Source: Pseudomonadota bacterium (GTDB lineage Bacteria > Pseudomonadota > Gammaproteobacteria > Steroidobacterales > Steroidobacteraceae). From it: a stretch of 9,645 bases of DNA. The stretch covers positions 1 through 9,645 of the forward strand of contig JAJYTX010000075.1 of the NCBI GenBank assembly GCA_021792815.1, read 5' to 3'. Below are positions 5,804 through 9,645 of the stretch, in pieces (position 1 is the stretch's first letter; every line of letters begins with the position of its first letter). The notes below the pieces were generated by a model that searched no databases, was not told where the DNA came from, and saw only the letters and a list, made by a program, of their open reading frames with translations. A program made the position numbers and the translations under genes.

Positions 5804-8698
5804 ATGCGACTGGTGAGCCTGTATCTGTGCGCCCTGACGCTGGCGACGCTGCCGGCGCTGGCAGTGACCGCCGCCACGCCCGCGCCCGCGGGCCGCCCGC
5901 CCGGCAAGTCGCCGGGCGAGACCGCCGTCGCCGCTCATCTGGCCCGGCACGCCGCCGCGCTCGAGTCCAATCCCGATTGGGCGAGGACACTTGCGCGCAT
6001 CGCGAGCAGCGTCGTATCGATCAATTTCAACCAGGATCGCGCCTTCGACACCGATACCAACGAGACGGCCGAGGCGACCGGTTTCGTGGTGGACGCCAAG
6101 CGCGGGATCATCCTGACCAACCGCCACGTGGTGACCCCGGGCCCGGTGACGGCCACGGCGACCTTTCTCGACCGCGAGGTGGTCAGGCTCTACCCGATCT
6201 ACCGTGATCCGGTGCACGACTTCGGTTTCTACCGCTTCGACCCGAAGAAGCTCCGCTATATCCACCCGAAGGCGCTCACGCTCTACCCCCAGGGCGCGCA
6301 GGTCGGCCGCGAGATCCGCGTGGTCGGCAACAACGCCGGCGAGCAGCTGTCGATCCTCGCCGGCACGCTCGCCCGGCTGCACCGTCGCGCGCCGTTCTAC
6401 GGCTTCGGCAAGTACAACGACTTCAATACGTTCTACCTGCAGGCGGCCTCCGGGACCTCGGGCGGCTCTTCGGGATCACCGGTGATCGACATCCGCGGCC
6501 GGGTGGTGGCGCTCAACGCCGGCGGGGCCGACAACGCCGCCTCGAGCTTCTACCTGCCGCTTGCGCCGGTGCAGCGCGCGCTGAAGCTGATCCAGGAGGG
6601 CCGGCCGGTCACGCGCGGCACGCTCTATACCGTATTCGATTACACCCCGTTCGACGAGCTCGAGCGGCTGGGGCTGCCCCGCCCGGTCGAGTCCGCGATC
6701 CGCAGGGCGTTCCCCCAGCGCACCGGCATGCTCGTGGTCAGGACCGTCCTGGCGGGCTCGCCGAGCGCCCGGGCGCTCGAGCCGGGCGACATCCTGGTGA
6801 GTATCAACGGGCACTACGTCACGACGTTCGGTCCGCTGGAGCGCCTGCTCGATGATTCCACCGGGCGCCAGATCCGCCTGGAGTTGGAACGGGGCGGACA
6901 GCCGGTCTCGGTCACCCTGCCGGTGGGCGACCTCGACGCCATCACGCCTCGCTCCTACGTCCAGTTCGGCGACGCGGTGGTCAACACGCTGTCCTACGAG
7001 ATGGCCCTGCAGCTGAACGTGCCGCCGCGCGGGGTGTGGGTGGCCAATCCCGGCTACGTGTTCGGCGCCGCCGGTGTGCCGCGGGGCGCGGTCATCCACG
7101 CGGTCGACAACTGGCCCATCGACAACCTGCGGGATTTCCGCCACGCGCTCGCGAGGCTCGCCAGCGGCCAGTACGCCACGGTGCGTTTCACCATCGCCGC
7201 CGATCCCAACAGCAGCGAGCTCGGGTATTTCCGCATGAACCGCCGCTGGTTCCCGGCGGAATATTGCGTGCGCGACGACAGCAGCGGCACCTGGCCGTGC
7301 ACGCCGCTGTCGCCGGGTCCGCCGCCGCCGCCGCAACCGGCTCACTCGACCCGCTTTCCGACCTATCGCAACCCGGTCATGACCCGTCTGGCGCCGTCGC
7401 TGGCGATGGTGACCTTCAGCATGCCGTATTCGGTCTCGGGCGTGACCGAGCACTACTACCACGGCACGGGCGTGGTGGTGGACGCCAGGCGCGGCCTGGT
7501 GGTGGTCGATCGCAACACGGTGCCCGTGTCGCTCGGGGATGTGACCGTGACGTTCGCCGGCACCGTGCAGGTGCCCGGACGGGTCGTGTACGTCAGTCCG
7601 ATCCATAATCTCGCGGTGGTCGCCTACGACCCGCGGTTGATCGGCTCGACGCCGGTGCGCTCGGCGAAGCTGCGCTCCGAGCGCCTGGTGGCCGGCCAGC
7701 CCATCGATGCGGTCGGCCTCGGTGCCGACAACGATCTGCATTTCCGCCGCACCGAAGTCGCCAGCATCGAGCCGCTGGTGCTGCCGCTGTCGCGCACGAT
7801 GCGCTTCCGCGACACCAACATCGAGAGCATCCAGCTGGTCAATCCGCCGGATGATTTCGATGGCGTGCTCGCCGACGCGCGCGGCGATGTGCTCGGTCTG
7901 TGGTCGAGCTTCGCCTACGACACGGCCAATGGCCTGGGCCAGGACCTGCAGGGCGTGCCGATTGCCCTGGTCCAGGACATGCTGCGGCTGATCCGCAGCG
8001 GACGGCCCTTGCACTCGCTCGATGTCGAGCTGTCACTAACGCCGCTCTCGAGTGCCCGGCTGATCGGATTGCCGGGCGCGTGGGCGCGGAAACTGGCCGC
8101 CCAGGGCGCCACGCGGCGCGAGGTCCTCACCGTCGTGCGCGCGGCCGGCGGCTCTCCCGCCCAGCGGTTGCTCGATCCGGGCGATCTGCTCCTCGCCATA
8201 GACGGGCGTGTCGTGACGAGCTTCCGCCAGGTCGAGCGCGCGACGTCCGATCGGCCGGCGGTACGGGTGACGGTGTGGCGCGGCCAGCAGGCGTTGACGC
8301 TGACGGTACCGACGGTGATCCTCTCCGGCACCGGCCTGCGCCGGGTGGTGGAATGGGCCGGCGCGACGCTGCAGCGGCCATTTCATTCGATGCTGGCGCA
8401 GCGGGGCGTGCCCCCGGTCGGCGTGTATGTCGATTATTTCGATTACGGCTCGCCGGCATCCCGTTATGGGTTGTATCCCGGACAGCGGATCGTGGCGGTC
8501 GACGGCGTGCCGACGCCGACCCTGGACGCCTTCATCCGCGCAGTGTCCGGGCGACCGGATCATTCGTCGGTGAGACTCGCGACCATCACCTGGAACAATG
8601 CTCCGCAGGTGATCACGCTGAAGCTCGACAAGCATTACTGGCCGGCGTACGAGTTGCTGAGAATCGACGATGAGTGGGTGCGCCGTCCGCTGCCGTGA
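5804..8698 (+). CDS. Secreted Nma111/DEG7-like double trypsin-PDZ protease with degenerate second protease domain
   Basis: This 964-residue protein starts with a signal-peptide-like segment (hydrophobic 4-20, ALA cleavage near 18-20), so it is probably periplasmic. Residues about 60-265 form a trypsin-like domain with an apparently intact triad: H108 in LTNRHVV, D139 in DPVHDFGFYRFD and S223 in GTSGGSSGSPV. Two PDZ-like domains follow (about 305-375, core PGDILVSINGHYV, and 385-466). A hinge with CVRDDSSGTWPC (C488, C499) and a proline run (504-510) comes next. A second protease fold (about 525-735) has lost the triad: H to N571, D to N602, and PDDFDGV (682-688) in place of the serine loop. 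Two more PDZ-like domains end the protein (about 775-838 and 850-940). The order matches yeast Nma111 and plant DEG7, which are similarly long. ATG 5804 has GAGGG (5793-5797) 6 nt upstream. Substrate unknown. The alternative label is a generic DegP/HtrA-like protease, but that family has a single protease domain. Confidence 0.88.
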   Translation: MRLVSLYLCALTLATLPALAVTAATPAPAGRPPGKSPGETAVAAHLARHAAALESNPDWARTLARIASSVVSINFNQDRAFDTDTNETAEATGFVVDAKRGIILTNRHVVTPGPVTATATFLDREVVRLYPIYRDPVHDFGFYRFDPKKLRYIHPKALTLYPQGAQVGREIRVVGNNAGEQLSILAGTLARLHRRAPFYGFGKYNDFNTFYLQAASGTSGGSSGSPVIDIRGRVVALNAGGADNAASSFYLPLAPVQRALKLIQEGRPVTRGTLYTVFDYTPFDELERLGLPRPVESAIRRAFPQRTGMLVVRTVLAGSPSARALEPGDILVSINGHYVTTFGPLERLLDDSTGRQIRLELERGGQPVSVTLPVGDLDAITPRSYVQFGDAVVNTLSYEMALQLNVPPRGVWVANPGYVFGAAGVPRGAVIHAVDNWPIDNLRDFRHALARLASGQYATVRFTIAADPNSSELGYFRMNRRWFPAEYCVRDDSSGTWPCTPLSPGPPPPPQPAHSTRFPTYRNPVMTRLAPSLAMVTFSMPYSVSGVTEHYYHGTGVVVDARRGLVVVDRNTVPVSLGDVTVTFAGTVQVPGRVVYVSPIHNLAVVAYDPRLIGSTPVRSAKLRSERLVAGQPIDAVGLGADNDLHFRRTEVASIEPLVLPLSRTMRFRDTNIESIQLVNPPDDFDGVLADARGDVLGLWSSFAYDTANGLGQDLQGVPIALVQDMLRLIRSGRPLHSLDVELSLTPLSSARLIGLPGAWARKLAAQGATRREVLTVVRAAGGSPAQRLLDPGDLLLAIDGRVVTSFRQVERATSDRPAVRVTVWRGQQALTLTVPTVILSGTGLRRVVEWAGATLQRPFHSMLAQRGVPPVGVYVDYFDYGSPASRYGLYPGQRIVAVDGVPTPTLDAFIRAVSGRPDHSSVRLATITWNNAPQVITLKLDKHYWPAYELLRIDDEWVRRPLP

Positions 8699-8792
8699 CA
8701 GGATTCGAGGCTCCGGGACAGACACGGATGTGGGAAACGGCTCGGCGGGATCGGGCCGCTGAGCGGCGTGTCGGCGGAGCAGGGGTGAGTCC

Positions 8793-9645
8793 GTGAGCAG
8801 TGCGGTCAAGCGGGCCACGCCCGCGGAACTCGAGGCGGCGGTGCAGACGCTGCGCGCCGGCGAGCTCGTTGCCTTCCCGACCGAGACGGTGTACGGACTC
8901 GGCGCCGATGCGCGCAACCCCGCCGCGGTGCGCAGGATATTCGCGGTCAAAGGCCGCCCAGCCCATCATCCGGTCATCGTCCATCTGCCCGGGCTCGATT
9001 CGGTGCGCGACTGGGCCCGGGAGGTGCCGCCCGCGGCCCGGCGGCTCGCCGAGCGATTCTGGCCTGGGCCGCTCACCCTGGTGCTGCCTCGCGCCCCGGC
9101 GGTCGACGATGCCGTGACCGGAGGTCAGGATACGGTCGCGCTTCGGGTGCCTTCCCATCCGGTGGCCCAGCAGCTGCTCGCGGCCTTCCGGGGCGGCATC
9201 GCCGCCCCGTCCGCCAACCGCTACGGCAGGTTGTCGCCGACGCGCGCCGAACACGTGCGCGAGGAGCTCGGATCCGCGGTCAGAGTGATTCTCGACGGCG
9301 GGGAATGTCAGATCGGACTCGAGTCCACCATCGTGGCGTTCCAGGACTCGCAGCCGCGCCTGCTGCGCCCTGGCGCGATCACCGCGGGGCAGATCCGACA
9401 AGTCGCCGGCGAGCTGGCTCTCGGGGCGGACGATGCTTCGCCGCGGGTGCCCGGCAGTACGACGGCGCACTATGCGCCGAGTACCCCGTTGACGATCGTG
9501 CCGGCTGGGGAAATCGACGCGCAGGCAACGGCATGGTCGGCCGGAGGCCGTCGCGTGGCGGTGCTCGCGTGGCGCCGGCCACTCGCGACGCATCCATCGG
9601 TCACCTGGGTGAACGCCGGCAGGCACGCCCAACAGTATGGGCACG
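8793..9645 (+). CDS. sua5: Threonylcarbamoyl-AMP synthase, Sua5/YrdC/YwlC family (partial, C-terminus beyond right edge)
   Basis: Sua5 makes L-threonylcarbamoyl-adenylate from threonine, bicarbonate and ATP, the first step of t6A37 modification of ANN-decoding tRNAs. The 284 visible codons begin with the YrdC fold: AFPTETVYGLGADA (27-40), KGRPAHHPVIVH (53-64), FWPGPLTLVLPR (89-100), VALRVPSHP (115-123), APSANRYGRLSPT (138-150), and GLESTIV then LLRPGAIT (175-197). The SPRVPGSTTAHYAPSTPL stretch (216-233) is the linker that opens the C-terminal Sua5 domain, so this is the long two-domain form, not the short TsaC/YrdC form. GTG 8793 is chosen because GGGGTGA (8782-8788) lies 4 nt upstream and the next codons run straight into the conserved fold. 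It is 94 bp downstream of the protease gene, probably its own unit or weakly linked. Only the family call is secure. Confidence 0.96.
   Translation, partial: MSSAVKRATPAELEAAVQTLRAGELVAFPTETVYGLGADARNPAAVRRIFAVKGRPAHHPVIVHLPGLDSVRDWAREVPPAARRLAERFWPGPLTLVLPRAPAVDDAVTGGQDTVALRVPSHPVAQQLLAAFRGGIAAPSANRYGRLSPTRAEHVREELGSAVRVILDGGECQIGLESTIVAFQDSQPRLLRPGAITAGQIRQVAGELALGADDASPRVPGSTTAHYAPSTPLTIVPAGEIDAQATAWSAGGRRVAVLAWRRPLATHPSVTWVNAGRHAQQYGH

Noticed and set aside
6476..8014. 512-codon open frame on the minus strand, antisense to the protease gene
   Set aside because: It overlaps the PDZ and second protease domains, has a low-complexity Arg/His/Gly/Ala composition and shows no domain pattern. 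It is a high-GC shadow frame.
8699..8792. Small inverted repeat CCGC-TGA-GCGG near 8757-8767 as a terminator after the protease gene
   Set aside because: It is a four-base-pair stem with no T-tract, expected by chance at this GC content.

Overview
The window is GC-rich chromosomal DNA from a proteobacterium, most likely a gammaproteobacterium. IspG resembles the Xanthomonas/betaproteobacterial form. The glycine-cleavage operon uses a split P-protein (gcvPA + gcvPB), as I recall from several sulfur-oxidising or purple sulfur Gammaproteobacteria. The lineage is an inference from remembered families; no search was run. The region looks like ordinary core genome: I see no insertion sequences, phage genes, CRISPR arrays, tRNAs or rRNAs.

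Layout. (1) 1-816, minus strand: 5' part of ispG (MEP isoprenoid pathway), cut by the left edge. (2) 817-1231: divergent intergenic region with a possible extended -10 promoter for the rightward operon, then a tandem glycine riboswitch (about 981-1189) and a perfect 8-bp hairpin just before the gcvT ribosome binding site. (3) 1232-5630: gcvT-gcvH-gcvPA-gcvPB, three of the four glycine cleavage components (T, H and a two-subunit P). The L-protein (lpd) is not here and must come from elsewhere. (4) 5804-8698: a 964-residue secreted protein with the architecture of yeast Nma111/plant DEG7: an intact trypsin-like domain, two PDZ domains, a degenerate trypsin-like domain and two more PDZ domains. 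(5) 8793 to the right edge: sua5-type threonylcarbamoyl-AMP synthase (tRNA t6A), cut by the edge.

How the genes work together. Glycine binding to the riboswitch should control gcvT and, through the compact operon, the rest of the cleavage system. P-protein decarboxylates glycine onto lipoyl-H, T-protein transfers the one-carbon unit to tetrahydrofolate, and an outside L-protein reoxidises H. The protease and sua5 genes are co-directional but separated by 173 and 94 bp and have no evident functional link to glycine cleavage.

The most interesting items are the bacterial secreted Nma111/DEG7-like double protease with an inactivated second half, and the riboswitch. The riboswitch carries an extra hairpin in its inter-aptamer linker and repeats an aptamer-II stem strand in its expression platform.
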